A stretch of 64,000 bases of DNA from Methanothermobacter sp. CaT2 (GTDB lineage: Archaea > Methanobacteriota > Methanobacteria > Methanobacteriales > Methanothermobacteraceae), in contig NZ_AP011952.1 in the NCBI RefSeq assembly GCF_000828575.1, positions 999,501 to 1,063,500 on the forward strand, read 5' to 3'. The notes beneath the pieces are model-generated. The model did no database searches. It had not been told where the DNA came from and was given only the letters and a program-made list of their open reading frames with translations. A program made the translations under genes and the position numbers. Below, piece by piece: positions 1-9,450 of this stretch (position 1 is its first letter; each line of letters opens with the position of its first letter).

Positions 1-6
1 TGCCTG

Positions 7-756
7 ATGAACGTCACCGACAAAGTCAGGGGACTCATATCCTTCTCAACGGTTGTGCCCCTGAAATCAGAGGCCAGCATTGAGGATATAGCTTCACTCA
101 CACTCCACTGGCCCCTTGTGGGCGCCCTCATAGGGGTTGCAGTGGGTTCAGCCGGGGTGGCTGCATCCCTAGTGTTCCCTGGGGCGGTTGTTGCCTGTGT
201 TGCCTATGGATTCGCCATCTGGTTCACAGGTTTCCACCACCTCGATGGCCTCATAGATATGGGTGACGCCCTCATGTCCCATGGGAGCTTTGAGAGGAAG
301 ATAGAGATAATGAGGGATCCCAGGATAGGCACAGGTGGCCTTGGACTTCTGCTCATCGTATCATCAACCACCATAGCAGCCATCTATTCCCTTCCACAGG
401 ATGTCCTGTTCCAGGGACTCCTCATAGGGGAGGTCTCGGCCAAGGTGTGCCTCACGGGCTGCGCCCGGGTATCCAGGCCCCTCGATGGTGGGACCGGGAG
501 GCACTTCATAATGGCGAGTAGAAGCCCCTTCACCGGCATGGTCTGGATCTTCTGGGCCGCTGCAGCATACCTCCTGGCGGGGGTTCCCGGTGCTGTTAGT
601 GTTGCTGTTGCTGTCCTCTCAGGAGTTTTCATTGGTCTTGTTGCCAGGAGGAACTTCTACTGGAGCACGGGTGACGTGCTGGGGGCCTCGAATGAGGTGG
701 GGAGGATGATGTCACTTCTTGGCCTCCTTGCGGCCATCAGATTAACGGGGCTGTAG
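7..756 (+). CDS. cobS: Adenosylcobinamide-GDP ribazoletransferase (cobalamin synthase)
   Basis: CobS joins adenosylcobinamide-GDP to alpha-ribazole (or its phosphate) in the last assembly steps of cobalamin, at the membrane. The 249-residue product is strongly hydrophobic with several membrane spans. It carries the family's acidic motif [16 protein letters not shown] at about residues 78-93, followed by the conserved [10 protein letters not shown] segment. Length is normal for the family. The ATG at 7 lies almost at the window edge, so an upstream ribosome site cannot be judged. The product serves the corrinoid enzymes of the cell, including MtrA encoded at 51.5 kb; cobY for the preceding guanylyl transfer is at 46.3 kb. 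Confidence 0.93.
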   Translation: MNVTDKVRGLISFSTVVPLKSEASIEDIASLTLHWPLVGALIGVAVGSAGVAASLVFPGAVVACVAYGFAIWFTGFHHLDGLIDMGDALMSHGSFERKIEIMRDPRIGTGGLGLLLIVSSTTIAAIYSLPQDVLFQGLLIGEVSAKVCLTGCARVSRPLDGGTGRHFIMASRSPFTGMVWIFWAAAAYLLAGVPGAVSVAVAVLSGVFIGLVARRNFYWSTGDVLGASNEVGRMMSLLGLLAAIRLTGL

Positions 757-825
757 GTAAAGGGGGTGCCCATCCAGCATTTGGAGAGTTTAATGGTATT
801 TAATGATTCATTGGAGGTCAGTATA

Positions 826-1368
826 ATGGATGTGAAGGTTTTGAGGCTTGGTCACAGACCGTCAAGGGATGCGAGGATCACGACACACGTATGCCTCACT
901 GCAAGGGCCTTCGGTGCCTCGGAGGTTATACTGAGTGGTGAGGAGGACCCTAAACTCATGGAGGGTGTTGAGGATGTTGTCAGGAGATGGGGTGGTCCCT
1001 TCAGTGTGGTCTACCGGAGGAACTGGCAGGGTGTCATAGACTCCTGGAAGAAGGATGGTGGGGAGGTCATACACCTCACAATGTACGGTTTACCTGCCAG
1101 GGACGTTGTGCCCGGGATAAAGGATAACGGGAAGGACAAGCTCATTGTGGTGGGGGGTGCAAGGGTCCCCGGGAAGGTCTACAGCCTTGCAGACTACAAC
1201 GTGGGGGTGACCAATCAGCCCCACTCTGAGGTCTCCTCCCTGGCGGTGTTCATGCACATGCTCCTTGATGGGGCTGAATTCGACCTTAAATTTGAGGATG
1301 CCCGGATAGAGGTCATCCCCCAGGCCAGGGGTAAAATGCTCAGGGAGATCGATGATGATGGCGATTAA
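826..1368 (+). CDS. tRNA (cytidine(56)-2'-O)-methyltransferase, Trm56/aTrm56
   Basis: This is an archaeal SPOUT-class methyltransferase that 2'-O-methylates C56 in the tRNA T-loop using SAM. The 180-residue product starts MDVKVLRLGHRPSRD and has the trefoil-knot region with VVGGARVPGKVY near residue 110 and the signature NQPHSEVSSLAVF shortly after. I chose the ATG at 826 because GGAGGT lies at 813-818 and because family members begin at this point; a longer reading from 766 adds 20 residues of non-conserved sequence. It follows cobS by about 70 bases on the same strand. Confidence 0.88.
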   Translation: MDVKVLRLGHRPSRDARITTHVCLTARAFGASEVILSGEEDPKLMEGVEDVVRRWGGPFSVVYRRNWQGVIDSWKKDGGEVIHLTMYGLPARDVVPGIKDNGKDKLIVVGGARVPGKVYSLADYNVGVTNQPHSEVSSLAVFMHMLLDGAEFDLKFEDARIEVIPQARGKMLREIDDDGD

Positions 1369-1397
1369 CATGATAAGCTGTGGATGGAGGGAGGATG

Positions 1398-2027
1398 ATG
1401 CTGAGGGTGATTGATAACCTGATAGTCAGGGAGAAGCTCACCACCATAAGGTGCAGGGGGATAGACCCGGCCAGCTTCAGACGGGGAGTGACTGATATAG
1501 GTCGCTACATGGCCTACGAATTTGCAGACACCCTTAAATGGCGTGAGGTTGAGGTTGAAACTCCCCTGGGTACGGCCAGTGGTGTTGAGATAACCGACAG
1601 GGACAGGATAGTTCTTCTGAGCATCCTCAGGGCTTCACTGCCCTTCACAGAGGGCGTGATGAAGGTCTTCCCTGAGGCAGAACACGGTATTATCGGTGCG
1701 AGGAGGTCAGATGACCCCCCATTCAGGGTCTCAATCGACTACATCAGGGTCCCTGATCTTGATGATAAGATACTGGTGATAGCGGACCCCATGCTCGCAA
1801 CAGGGAACACCATGATAGGTATCCTGGAGGCTCTTGAGGCCCATGGCTCCCCTGCAAGGACGGTGGTCTTCAATATCATATCCTCCAGGATGGGCCTTGA
1901 AAGGGTCCTTCAGAGGGGTATAGATGTCTACACATGCGGTGTTGAGGAGGAGGTTAACGATATGGGCTACATAGTCCCTGGACTCGGGGACGCAGGGGAT
2001 CTGGCCTTCGGGAGGCCATCAGATTAG
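1398..2027 (+). CDS. upp: Uracil phosphoribosyltransferase
   Basis: Upp salvages uracil to UMP using PRPP. The 209-residue product has the type I PRTase PRPP loop VIADPMLATGNTM at about residues 130-142 and the C-terminal uracil-binding segment YIVPGLGDAGDLAFG, typical of UPRTases. The ATG at 1398 is preceded by a purine-rich GGAGGGAGG site; a GTG at 1380 would add six residues and is less likely. The gene ends the cobS-trm56-upp plus-strand series and faces the minus-strand fumarase-like gene across about 90 bases. Confidence 0.92.
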   Translation: MLRVIDNLIVREKLTTIRCRGIDPASFRRGVTDIGRYMAYEFADTLKWREVEVETPLGTASGVEITDRDRIVLLSILRASLPFTEGVMKVFPEAEHGIIGARRSDDPPFRVSIDYIRVPDLDDKILVIADPMLATGNTMIGILEALEAHGSPARTVVFNIISSRMGLERVLQRGIDVYTCGVEEEVNDMGYIVPGLGDAGDLAFGRPSD

Positions 2028-2115
2028 GTCCGATCCGGTTGCTGTTTGAGCCATACCCTGTAAAACGAGAGAAAAACTGTATTTGTGTTCTGGGTAGGTG
2101 AAGGCGGGGATCAGG

Positions 2116-2613
2116 TCAATCATAGATGGATGTTCCCCTGGCAGCTGCGACGATGCCGGGTATGCCCTCAACCCTGAGTTCAAAGATGGCCTCCATGCCC
2201 TCCTCCTCAAAGGCGGCCACCCTGCTCGATTTAACCCTGCTTGTCAGCAGGGCCGCTGTGGGTGGTGTTACTATGAAGACTGCGCCGGCCTCCTTGAGGG
2301 CCCTGACAGTCTCATCTCCAAGTTTTCCTTTGCCTATGTGGACAAGTACGCCCCTTGATGCGAGGTAGGGTATGCTTTCCTCTATGTCCTCCTTGTTGCT
2401 GCTTGTAGGGGCTATGCCTGCTGGACTTACAGCTGTGTGCATTATGGCAGCGCCCATGACGTTGATGGGCTCCTCTCCAGCTTTCAGGGCCTTAACCAGT
2501 TTTGGGAGGGCTGCATCCCTTCCCGTGTAGATGGTGCCATCCATGAGCACCCTGTCACCGACACTGAGTTTTGCTATCTCCTCTCCGGTGGCTGGTAGTT
2601 CTATCCTTATCAT
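2116..2613 (-). CDS. Class I fumarate hydratase beta subunit (C-terminal domain) family
   Basis: The 165-residue product matches the small (beta) subunit of two-subunit class I fumarases and L(+)-tartrate dehydratases. The family signature is visible as GDRVLMDGTIYTGRDAALPKL-like sequence near residues 18-38, with VGPT-like turns replaced by SPAGIAPTSSNK. In methanogens fumarase acts in the incomplete reductive TCA branch. The alpha subunit, which carries the iron-sulfur cluster, is not in this window. The gene follows mfnA by 21 bases on the minus strand; its start is supported by an AGAGGTTGAT ribosome site. Substrate (fumarate or another hydroxyacid) cannot be settled from sequence alone. 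Confidence 0.82.
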   Translation of the reverse strand: MIRIELPATGEEIAKLSVGDRVLMDGTIYTGRDAALPKLVKALKAGEEPINVMGAAIMHTAVSPAGIAPTSSNKEDIEESIPYLASRGVLVHIGKGKLGDETVRALKEAGAVFIVTPPTAALLTSRVKSSRVAAFEEEGMEAIFELRVEGIPGIVAAARGTSIYD

Positions 2614-2634
2614 GGTATCAACCTCTGACCCGGG

Positions 2635-3792
2635 TTACTCCTCCCTCAACCTGATACCCTCAAGGTCCCTCAGCAGTAATTCGATGTGCTCCTCCATTAT
2701 ATGGGGCATGAGAACCACCCTTATGGCTGGCGGGCAGGATGAGACCGATACCGCCCATCCAAGCTCCTCGAGTCTGTCTGCAAGTTCATGTGGCCCCATG
2801 GTGGGGTGGTTGAAGGCCACTATGTTGAGTTCGGGTTCTACCACGAGCTGGTAGTCCAGTTCCACCAGTCCGTCCCTGAGTCTGCGTGTTACACCCATGA
2901 CCCTCAGGGCGAGTTTGCGGTAGCCCTCACGGCCCATGTGTTTCATGATTGCCCAGGTTGCTGCGGCTGATGCCCCGGTCCTGGTGCCCACTATGGTTGA
3001 CTGCTGCTTCTCTGTGAGGTAGGGTGTCTCTATGCTCATGGCATCCAGGTAGGAGGCGTCCCTGAAGAGTATGCAGCCGCTGGGGATGGGGGCCAGTCCC
3101 ATCTTGTGGGGATCCACGGTTATGGATGAGACCCCCTGAAGTTTGAAATCAAATTCAGGTAGTTCAGCGCCGGTTTCCCTGAGGAAGGGTATTATGAAGC
3201 CCCCGAAGGCGGCGTCTATATGCAGGTGTATGTCCTCATCAAGACAGATCTCTGAGAGTTCCTCCACAGGGTCTATCCTCCCGAGTTCTGTGGTCCCTGC
3301 GACTCCAACAACGGCCACGGTGTTTCCTGATATGAGTTTCCTCACCGATTCAACGTCCACCCTGTAGTCCCGGTCCAGTTCAGCCTCCCTGAGTCTGAGT
3401 CCCAGTATATCTGCGGCCTTTCTGAAGGAGAAGTGGGCTGACTTCGGGACTATTATCTCAGGTTTTTCAGCTCCGGCCATGTTTCTGGCCGCCCTCATGG
3501 CCATGAGGTTTGCCTCGGTGCCCCCTGTTATTATGTGACCTGCTGCATCGGGTTCTGAGAGGAGCTCCCCGAGCATGCCTATCACCCCGGATTCCAGTTC
3601 CCGGGTGCCCCTGAAGAGCCCGGGGTCCCCCAGGTTGGACTCCAGGAAGTCACAGTAAACCCTCCTTGCGAGGGGGTGGGATGATGTGCACATGGATCCG
3701 AGGATTCTGCCTGAGGTGTAGGTCATATCCCTCCTCTGAAATTCGGCGAGAAGTTCAAGTACTTTTTCCTCGGGTAGACCCTTTTCATCCAT
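2635..3792 (-). CDS. mfnA: L-tyrosine decarboxylase / L-aspartate decarboxylase MfnA
   Basis: MfnA is a PLP-dependent group II decarboxylase. It makes tyramine for methanofuran and can make beta-alanine from aspartate. The 385-residue product has the PLP lysine in [13 protein letters not shown] (Lys230), a conserved HIDAAFGGF segment for cofactor contact near residue 192, and GGTEANL near residue 91. I start at the ATG at 3792; a TTG at 3804 would add four residues. The gene follows ppsA by about 20 bases and may be read with it, although a TTTTTT run lies between them. Confidence 0.9.
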   Translation of the reverse strand: MDEKGLPEEKVLELLAEFQRRDMTYTSGRILGSMCTSSHPLARRVYCDFLESNLGDPGLFRGTRELESGVIGMLGELLSEPDAAGHIITGGTEANLMAMRAARNMAGAEKPEIIVPKSAHFSFRKAADILGLRLREAELDRDYRVDVESVRKLISGNTVAVVGVAGTTELGRIDPVEELSEICLDEDIHLHIDAAFGGFIIPFLRETGAELPEFDFKLQGVSSITVDPHKMGLAPIPSGCILFRDASYLDAMSIETPYLTEKQQSTIVGTRTGASAAATWAIMKHMGREGYRKLALRVMGVTRRLRDGLVELDYQLVVEPELNIVAFNHPTMGPHELADRLEELGWAVSVSSCPPAIRVVLMPHIMEEHIELLLRDLEGIRLREE

Positions 3793-3813
3793 TTTTACGC
3801 CCAAAAAATAGTT

Positions 3814-6084
3814 TTAGAGGAGTTTCCGTGCGGCCTTGAGGAGGAGTCTCTGCTCGGCCCTTGCAACGGTCTTCCTCACCTCTGCAACCGCGTCGGTGTT
3901 TGCGGATACACTGCTTATCCCAAGCTCCACCAGTTTCTCAACTATCCTTGGGATGCTGCCTGCCTGGCCACAGATACTTGTCCTGACACCTGCCTCGTTG
4001 CATTTCCTTATAACTCTCTCGATGAGTTTGAGGACGGCAGGGTGGCCCTCGGTGTAGAGGTCTGCCACGTGTTCATTGTTCCTGTCTATGGCGAGGGTGT
4101 ACTGGGTGAGGTCATTGGTTCCGAAGCTCACGAAGTCAATTCCCTCCTCTATGAAGTCCTCGATTATCAGGGCCGCTGCAGGTGTTTCGACCATTATACC
4201 GAATTCAACGTCCCTGTGGGGTTTAAGGCCAGCCTCCTCAGCGATCATCTTGGCCTTTCTGAGTTCATCAGGGTGCTGGACCAGTGGTATCATTATGCCG
4301 ATGTTAGTGTAACCCTGCTCATGGAGTTTCTTTATCGCCCGGAACTCCGCCCTCAGGATCTCGGGTTCATCGAGTTCCCTGCGTATACCCCTCCATCCAA
4401 GCATCGGGTTGTGCTCGTAGGGCTCATTTTCACCGCCCTCAAGGGTTTTGAATTCGTCTGTGGGCGCATCCAGGGTCCTGTACCATACGGGGCGTGGGTA
4501 GAACTCATCTGCAACCTTCAGGATGTTCTCTGCAAGGGTATTGACGAGTTCGTCCTCCCTGCCCTCCTCAATGAACTTCCTGGGGTGCACCCCCGTGGTT
4601 AACATCATGTGCTCTGTCCTTAAAAGTCCAACCCCGTCGGCCCCTGTGGCGGCGGCCTTCCTTGCAGCCTCTGGCATGCTGACGTTGACCTTGACCTCTG
4701 TGACGGTCAGAAGGGGTGACTCCACGGTGACGGTCTCGGCCTCAGCCTCCTTCTTCTCCCCCTCAATTACACTGCCCTCATAGACAAGTCCCCTGTTACC
4801 GTCTATGCTGACGACCTGGTTCTCCTTGAGGACCTCAGTTGCGTTCCCGGTACCAACAACACAGGGTATTCCAAGTTCACGGGACACTATGGCGGCATGG
4901 CATGTGACTCCACCCTCATCGGTTATTATGCCGCTGGCCCTCTTCATGGCTGGCACCATGTCGGGGGTTGTCATGACCGTGACGAGAATATCTCCAATCT
5001 GTATCTTGTCCAGTTCATGGATCTCCCTGATTATCTTGACCTTACCTGAGGCAAGGCCCGGGCTTGCACCGAGGCCCTTAACCAGTATCTCCCTGGATTT
5101 GACCTCTGTCTCCTCGGTTGCCTCTCCCAGGGTTGTTATGGGTCTTGACTGGAGCATGTAAACGTCACCATCCATTATGGCCCATTCTGTGTCCTGTGGT
5201 GAACCGTAGTGGTCCTGTATCCTCCTGCCCATCTCTGCAAGGGCTGCGATCTCCCCGTCGGAGAGAACACGTTTGTTCCGGAGTTCAGGGGGGACCTCCT
5301 TCTTCACGGTTCTGCCATCCTCCCGGGTGAACATTATGTTCTTCTCACCAACACTAAATTCAAGGAGCTTCCCTGTTCCCTTATCAACCCAGTAGGTGTC
5401 AGGGGTGACTGAGCCTGATACAACGGCCTCACCAAGGCCCCATGACCCCTCTATTAGTATCCTGTCCTCACCTGTTGATGGGTGGACCGTGAACATGACC
5501 CCTGCCTTCTCGGCGTCCACCATCTCCTGGACAACGACTGCTATGTAAACCTTTGAGTGGTCGAAGTTGTTCTCCTCCCTGTAGAATATGGCCCTGGCCT
5601 CAAAGAGGGATGCCCAGCACCTTCTTACATAATCCAGGACATCTTCGGCGCCCCTGATGTTCAGGAAGGTGTCCTGCTGACCCGCAAAGGATGCTTCGGG
5701 GAGGTCCTCTGCCGTGGCTGAGGAACGTATGGCTACGTACACATCATCCTTTCCTATCCTCTGGCATAGTGCATTGTAGGACTCTATTATGAGGGTCTGT
5801 ATGTCCTCCGGTACCTCAGTTGATGTTATTATGTCCTTTATCTCGGCTGAAACCCTCTGGAGTTCCTTTGTATCGTTGACGTCAAGGTTTTCAAGCATCT
5901 CCATGACCACCGGCTGCAGTCCGGTGTCTGTCATGAACTTGTCATAGGTCGCCGCTGTTACAACAAAACCCGGGGGGACGGGTATGCCTGCCTGTGTCAG
6001 TTCACCCAGGTTGGCCCCCTTTCCACCGGCTATTCCCACATCATCCTTACCGAGTTCCTCAAAAAACGCCACATACTTAACCAT
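3814..6084 (-). CDS. ppsA: Phosphoenolpyruvate synthase
   Basis: PpsA converts pyruvate, ATP and water to PEP, AMP and phosphate, the gluconeogenic step after autotrophic pyruvate formation. The 756-residue product contains the N-terminal ATP-grasp domain (GGKGANLGEL near residue 20, then RSSATAEDLPEASFAGQQ), the swivelling phosphohistidine domain with GGVTCHAAIVSRELGIPC (catalytic His), and a C-terminal PEP/pyruvate barrel ending in SICGQAGS. I place the start at the ATG at 6084 (MVKYVAFFEELG), preceded by AGGGGAT; an upstream in-frame extension of 28 residues has no similarity to the family. It appears to head a minus-strand group with mfnA and the fumarase beta-like gene. Confidence 0.94.
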   Translation of the reverse strand: MVKYVAFFEELGKDDVGIAGGKGANLGELTQAGIPVPPGFVVTAATYDKFMTDTGLQPVVMEMLENLDVNDTKELQRVSAEIKDIITSTEVPEDIQTLIIESYNALCQRIGKDDVYVAIRSSATAEDLPEASFAGQQDTFLNIRGAEDVLDYVRRCWASLFEARAIFYREENNFDHSKVYIAVVVQEMVDAEKAGVMFTVHPSTGEDRILIEGSWGLGEAVVSGSVTPDTYWVDKGTGKLLEFSVGEKNIMFTREDGRTVKKEVPPELRNKRVLSDGEIAALAEMGRRIQDHYGSPQDTEWAIMDGDVYMLQSRPITTLGEATEETEVKSREILVKGLGASPGLASGKVKIIREIHELDKIQIGDILVTVMTTPDMVPAMKRASGIITDEGGVTCHAAIVSRELGIPCVVGTGNATEVLKENQVVSIDGNRGLVYEGSVIEGEKKEAEAETVTVESPLLTVTEVKVNVSMPEAARKAAATGADGVGLLRTEHMMLTTGVHPRKFIEEGREDELVNTLAENILKVADEFYPRPVWYRTLDAPTDEFKTLEGGENEPYEHNPMLGWRGIRRELDEPEILRAEFRAIKKLHEQGYTNIGIMIPLVQHPDELRKAKMIAEEAGLKPHRDVEFGIMVETPAAALIIEDFIEEGIDFVSFGTNDLTQYTLAIDRNNEHVADLYTEGHPAVLKLIERVIRKCNEAGVRTSICGQAGSIPRIVEKLVELGISSVSANTDAVAEVRKTVARAEQRLLLKAARKLL

Positions 6085-6124
6085 TTTATCCCCTGGACTA
6101 GCTGTGTGATGATTATTGAATTTG

Positions 6125-6155
6125 AAAAAAATTAGAGGTTTATTTAACCAGTTCC
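6125..6155 (-). terminator. Probable terminator of the L10e/L16 gene
   Basis: On the minus strand a short GGTT/AACC hairpin overlaps the ribosomal protein stop codon and is followed by a run of seven T. The stem is only four base pairs, so the T-run is the main evidence. Confidence 0.45.
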
Positions 6156-6622
6156 TCGCCCCTGTCAATGACGATCCTGCATGGCACCGGGAACTTCATT
6201 GCAGCCCTTCTGAGGGCCTCCTTGGCATCCTTGAAGTTCTTCTTGTTCGTTTCGATTGTAATTATCTTCTGGTTCTTCTTAACGAGTGCCACAGTACTTA
6301 CAGGTTTACCGAAGGCCTTCCTCATACCGTCCTGTACACGGTCAGCCCCGGCACCGGTCGCCATGGGGTTTTCACGTACAATGTGGTGGGGGTAAACCCT
6401 TATCTTGAGGTGGTAACCCATCCTACCGGCCCTCCTCTGCATGTAACGGTTTGAGGCTATCCTGGCAGCCTCAAGGGCGTTGTGGGTTATCTGGGTGGGT
6501 GCCTTGACGGCCACACTCAGTGAAATAGGGAATTCAGCTGAGAGGTTACCCATATCATATTGAACGATCTTTGAACCTGGAATCTTCTTGATATATTCTC
6601 TTCTTGTGTATGCACGAACCAT
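6140..6622 (-). CDS. rpl10e: 50S ribosomal protein L10e (L16 family)
   Basis: The 160-residue product is the archaeal/eukaryotic L10e protein, equivalent to bacterial L16, which sits near the tRNA sites of the large subunit. It begins [19 protein letters not shown] and contains the conserved [19 protein letters not shown] segment and [17 protein letters not shown] loop. The start is fixed by AGGAGGATT just upstream. It is monocistronic or first in its unit; a TATA-like AATATTTATT lies upstream at about 6680-6692, shared in a divergent region with the CooC-like gene. Confidence 0.95.
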
Positions 6623-6677
6623 AAATAATCCTCCTGTGATCCTGTGAGAATAACTATGAAATGAGTATCTCGGTAAC

Positions 6678-6694
6678 CATTAATAAATATTGTC
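6678..6694 (-). promoter_or_regulatory. TATA-like box for the L10e gene
   Basis: On the minus strand this reads GACAATATTTATTAATGG, an AT-rich archaeal box A about 60 bases upstream of the L10e start. Placement is by inspection only. Confidence 0.45.
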
Positions 6695-6784
6695 TTGGAC
6701 AGCAAAGAGTTAATAGATAACCTGAAAATATAAGGATACATATAATTAGCAGGGATGGTTTTTAAAAGTTTCCATGGTGTCATC

Positions 6785-7576
6785 ATGAAGATAGCCATAA
6801 CAGGTAAGGGTGGGGTCGGCAAGACAACCATAGCCGGGACCCTGGCCTGCATATTCTCAGAGAACTTCCAGGTCTTTGCCATAGACGCTGACCCTGATAT
6901 GAACCTGGCATCCAGCATAGGGATAAAGGGGGATGTGGAGCCGATATCAAGGATGAAGGATGTTATAAGGGAGCGGACCGGTGCTGAGCCGGGTTCCTCC
7001 TTCGGTGAGGTCTTCAAGCTAAACCCCAGGATAGGTGACCTCCCGGATTCCCTCTCAATTGAACATCCCCTCCGCCCCGGCCTCAGGGTCATGGTGATGG
7101 GTACCGTTGAACATGGAGGTGAGGGATGCGTATGCCCGGCCTCGGTGCTCCTCAAGGCCCTTCTGAGGCACCTGATACTCAGGAAGGATGAGATGGTTAT
7201 ACTGGACATGGAGGCGGGGATAGAGCACCTTGGAAGGAGAACCGCTGAATCCGTGGACCTCATGGTGGTGGTGGTTGAACCCGGCCTCAAATCACTTGAA
7301 ACCGCTGAAAGGATAAAGAAGCTCGCAGGTGACATTGGAGTGAAGAGGATAATGGCAGTGATAAACAAGGTCTCAGATATCCATGAGGAGGAATTCATGA
7401 GGGAGCGACTCGCATCCCTTAACCTGGAGGTCCTTGGATCGGTGCCAAGGGATGAAAAGGTTATAGCCGCGGATATGAGGGGGGAACCCCTCATGATGTA
7501 CCCTGATTCAGAGGCACTGAGGTCCATAAGGGACATCTCAGAGAGGATAATATCACTCCAGGAGGAGGTGGGATGA
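6785..7576 (+). CDS. cooC: CooC-like nickel-insertion P-loop ATPase (MinD/Mrp superfamily)
   Basis: The 263-residue product is a deviant-Walker ATPase: TGKGGVGKTT at residues 6-15 carries both the signature and catalytic lysines. A Cys-x-Cys pair lies in EGCVCPAS (Cys115, Cys117). That pair is the metal-binding motif of CooC proteins, dimeric ATPases that help load nickel into carbon monoxide dehydrogenase. VVVVEPGLKSLETAERIKK is the expected switch/interface segment. In this organism likely clients are the nickel enzymes CODH/acetyl-CoA synthase or others; the client is inferred. The start ATG at 6785 is preceded by a weak GGTG; an upstream ATG at 6755 would add ten residues. The pcc1 gene follows immediately. 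Confidence 0.82.
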   Translation: MKIAITGKGGVGKTTIAGTLACIFSENFQVFAIDADPDMNLASSIGIKGDVEPISRMKDVIRERTGAEPGSSFGEVFKLNPRIGDLPDSLSIEHPLRPGLRVMVMGTVEHGGEGCVCPASVLLKALLRHLILRKDEMVILDMEAGIEHLGRRTAESVDLMVVVVEPGLKSLETAERIKKLAGDIGVKRIMAVINKVSDIHEEEFMRERLASLNLEVLGSVPRDEKVIAADMRGEPLMMYPDSEALRSIRDISERIISLQEEVG

Positions 7577-7577
7577 G

Positions 7578-7862
7578 ATGAATCCTGAATCACAACCCCT
7601 AAACAGGCAAAAGAAGAGAATGATGATATCCATAACCATAAAAGCAGAATATGAATCCAGGGAGGAGGCCGAGATCATAAAAAGGGCCCTTGAACCAGAT
7701 AACGCATCATTTGTTGAATCCGAAATTCAGGGCTCCGAGGTCAGGTTCACCACAGAGGCGGATTCCATCGGCACTGCCCTCAACACCGCAGATGACCTTA
7801 TATTCTCTGAGATGGTGGTTGAGAAGATGATGAAACCCGCTGATACTACTGAATTACTCTGA
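7578..7862 (+). CDS. pcc1: KEOPS complex subunit Pcc1
   Basis: Pcc1 is the small dimerising subunit of KEOPS, which makes the N6-threonylcarbamoyl modification of tRNA A37. The product has the family pattern: a beta strand (ISITIKAEY), then ALEPDN near residue 40, and a C-terminal helix with NTADDLIFSEMVVEKMM. As read it has 94 residues, longer at the N-terminus than usual. An internal ATG at 7620, followed by ATGATATCC and preceded by AGAAGAGA, would give a more typical 80-residue protein. The first ATG is one base after the cooC stop, suggesting translational coupling. Confidence 0.8.
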   Translation: MNPESQPLNRQKKRMMISITIKAEYESREEAEIIKRALEPDNASFVESEIQGSEVRFTTEADSIGTALNTADDLIFSEMVVEKMMKPADTTELL

Positions 7863-7894
7863 AATTAGGTAACGAATAAATAAACGGTGATCGG

Positions 7895-9436
7895 ATGAAA
7901 TTCAAACTCAAGGGAATAATAAAACTCAGCAAAGAGGTTCCTGGGATAGAGGATGACCTGGAAAAATTCTTCACTGAAGCCGAATCAGACATCCTGCGGA
8001 GGGGAGTCCCCGAGGGGCAGGCACATGAAGCAGCCCATATAAAATCCTGGAGACTTGAAGGCGACACACTCCACATTGAGATGGAGTCAGGGAGACGGGT
8101 CAGGGCCCATGATGGTCTTCTAAGGCTCAAGAAACCCCTTGGACAGTTACTCGGGCCAAAGTACAGGGTGGGTGTTAGGGGGATATCAGTCACCGATTAC
8201 ACCATGGAAATGAATGCCCCGGGTGTATCAGGTATCCCCGGCCTGGCTGAACTGCCCTTCGTGGAGGACGCCGCCATCACAGATGGCACCATAATGGTCA
8301 GATTCCAGCCCCTGGAGGAATCCGACCTGAGGAAACACGTGGTCGACCGTGTGGTGAAGCACGCCAGGACCCTTGTTGAATCATCAGATGACCTGACGGT
8401 ACAGGTCACAAGGGCAACGCCCGGTGAGATAATTGCCAGGAGCAAAAAGAGGGAGTTTTTCTTTGAGGGTGACCCCACAGAGGAGGCCATGCGCCTTGGA
8501 TGGGTCAAGAAGTTCCCTGGAAGGGGACAGTGGTTCTACGGTCCAAAGATAACCGCCCTCCACCGGGCCCTGGAGGAGTTCCTCATTGAAAGGATTGTGA
8601 AACCCCTGGGATTTGTTGAGTGCCTCTTCCCCAAACTCATACCCCTTGACATCATGAACAAGATGAGGTACCTTGAGGGCCTCCCTGAGGGGATGTACTA
8701 CTGCAGCGCCCCGAGCAGGGACCCTGAGACCTTTGAGGAGTTCAAAAATGAGCTCATCATAAACCGGGAGGTTCCCATGGATCTGCTTAAGAGGGGAATA
8801 AAGGATCCCGGTTACGTTATAGCCCCGGCCCAGTGCGAGCCCTTCTACCAGTTCCTCTCACACGAGGTTGTGAGTGCTGAGGACCTCCCAGTAAAGTTCT
8901 TTGACAGGAGCGGCTGGACCTACAGGTGGGAGGCCGGAGGGGCCAAGGGCCTTGACAGGGTCCATGAATTCCAGAGGGTGGAACTCGTATGGCTGGCCGA
9001 ACCAGGAGAGACAGAGGAGATACGTGACCGGACAGTTGAACTCTCACATGATGCCGCCGATGAACTGGAACTTGAATGGTACACAGAGGTGGGTGATGAC
9101 CCCTTCTACCTGGAGGGCCGGAAGGTTGAGGAGAGGGGTATAGAGTTCCCTGATGTTCCAAAGTATGAGATGAGGCTCTCACTCCCTGGAAGGGAGAAGG
9201 GGGTTGCAGTTGTATCAGCCAATGTCCATGGTACCCACTTCATCGAGGGCTTCTCAATAAGGGAGACCCGTAACCTGAACATCTGGACCGGCTGCACCGG
9301 CATAGGGCTCTCAAGGTGGATCTATGGTTTCCTGGCCCAGAAGGGCTTTGAGACCGGGAACTGGCCAGACTTCATAGGAGAACGTGTTGAAGGAGTTGAG
9401 AACCCGAGAATCATAACCTGGCCGCGCCAGGACTGA
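7895..9436 (+). CDS. serS: Seryl-tRNA synthetase, atypical methanogen type (SerS2)
   Basis: This charges tRNA-Ser with serine. The 513-residue product is the rare methanogenic class II SerRS with a long N-terminal tRNA-binding domain in place of the usual coiled-coil arm. It has a zinc ion in the active site. The expected zinc ligands are visible in the segments APAQCEPFYQF (Cys), VHEFQRVELVW (Glu) and WTGCTGIGLSRW (Cys). The class II motif 3 arginine is in the last of these. The ATG at 7895 follows GGTGATCG. It lies 32 bases after pcc1 in the same direction. Confidence 0.94.
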   Translation: MKFKLKGIIKLSKEVPGIEDDLEKFFTEAESDILRRGVPEGQAHEAAHIKSWRLEGDTLHIEMESGRRVRAHDGLLRLKKPLGQLLGPKYRVGVRGISVTDYTMEMNAPGVSGIPGLAELPFVEDAAITDGTIMVRFQPLEESDLRKHVVDRVVKHARTLVESSDDLTVQVTRATPGEIIARSKKREFFFEGDPTEEAMRLGWVKKFPGRGQWFYGPKITALHRALEEFLIERIVKPLGFVECLFPKLIPLDIMNKMRYLEGLPEGMYYCSAPSRDPETFEEFKNELIINREVPMDLLKRGIKDPGYVIAPAQCEPFYQFLSHEVVSAEDLPVKFFDRSGWTYRWEAGGAKGLDRVHEFQRVELVWLAEPGETEEIRDRTVELSHDAADELELEWYTEVGDDPFYLEGRKVEERGIEFPDVPKYEMRLSLPGREKGVAVVSANVHGTHFIEGFSIRETRNLNIWTGCTGIGLSRWIYGFLAQKGFETGNWPDFIGERVEGVENPRIITWPRQD

Positions 9437-9450
9437 ATGGTGGTGATGCC

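Noticed and set aside
4042-4602. A 186-codon plus-strand frame within ppsA
   Set aside because: It mirrors the intact PEP synthase frame. It has no ribosome site or protein pattern.
6517-7593. A 358-codon minus-strand frame opposite the CooC-like gene
   Set aside because: It is serine/threonine-rich antisense sequence with no family pattern, while the plus strand encodes a clear ATPase with Walker and Cys-x-Cys motifs.
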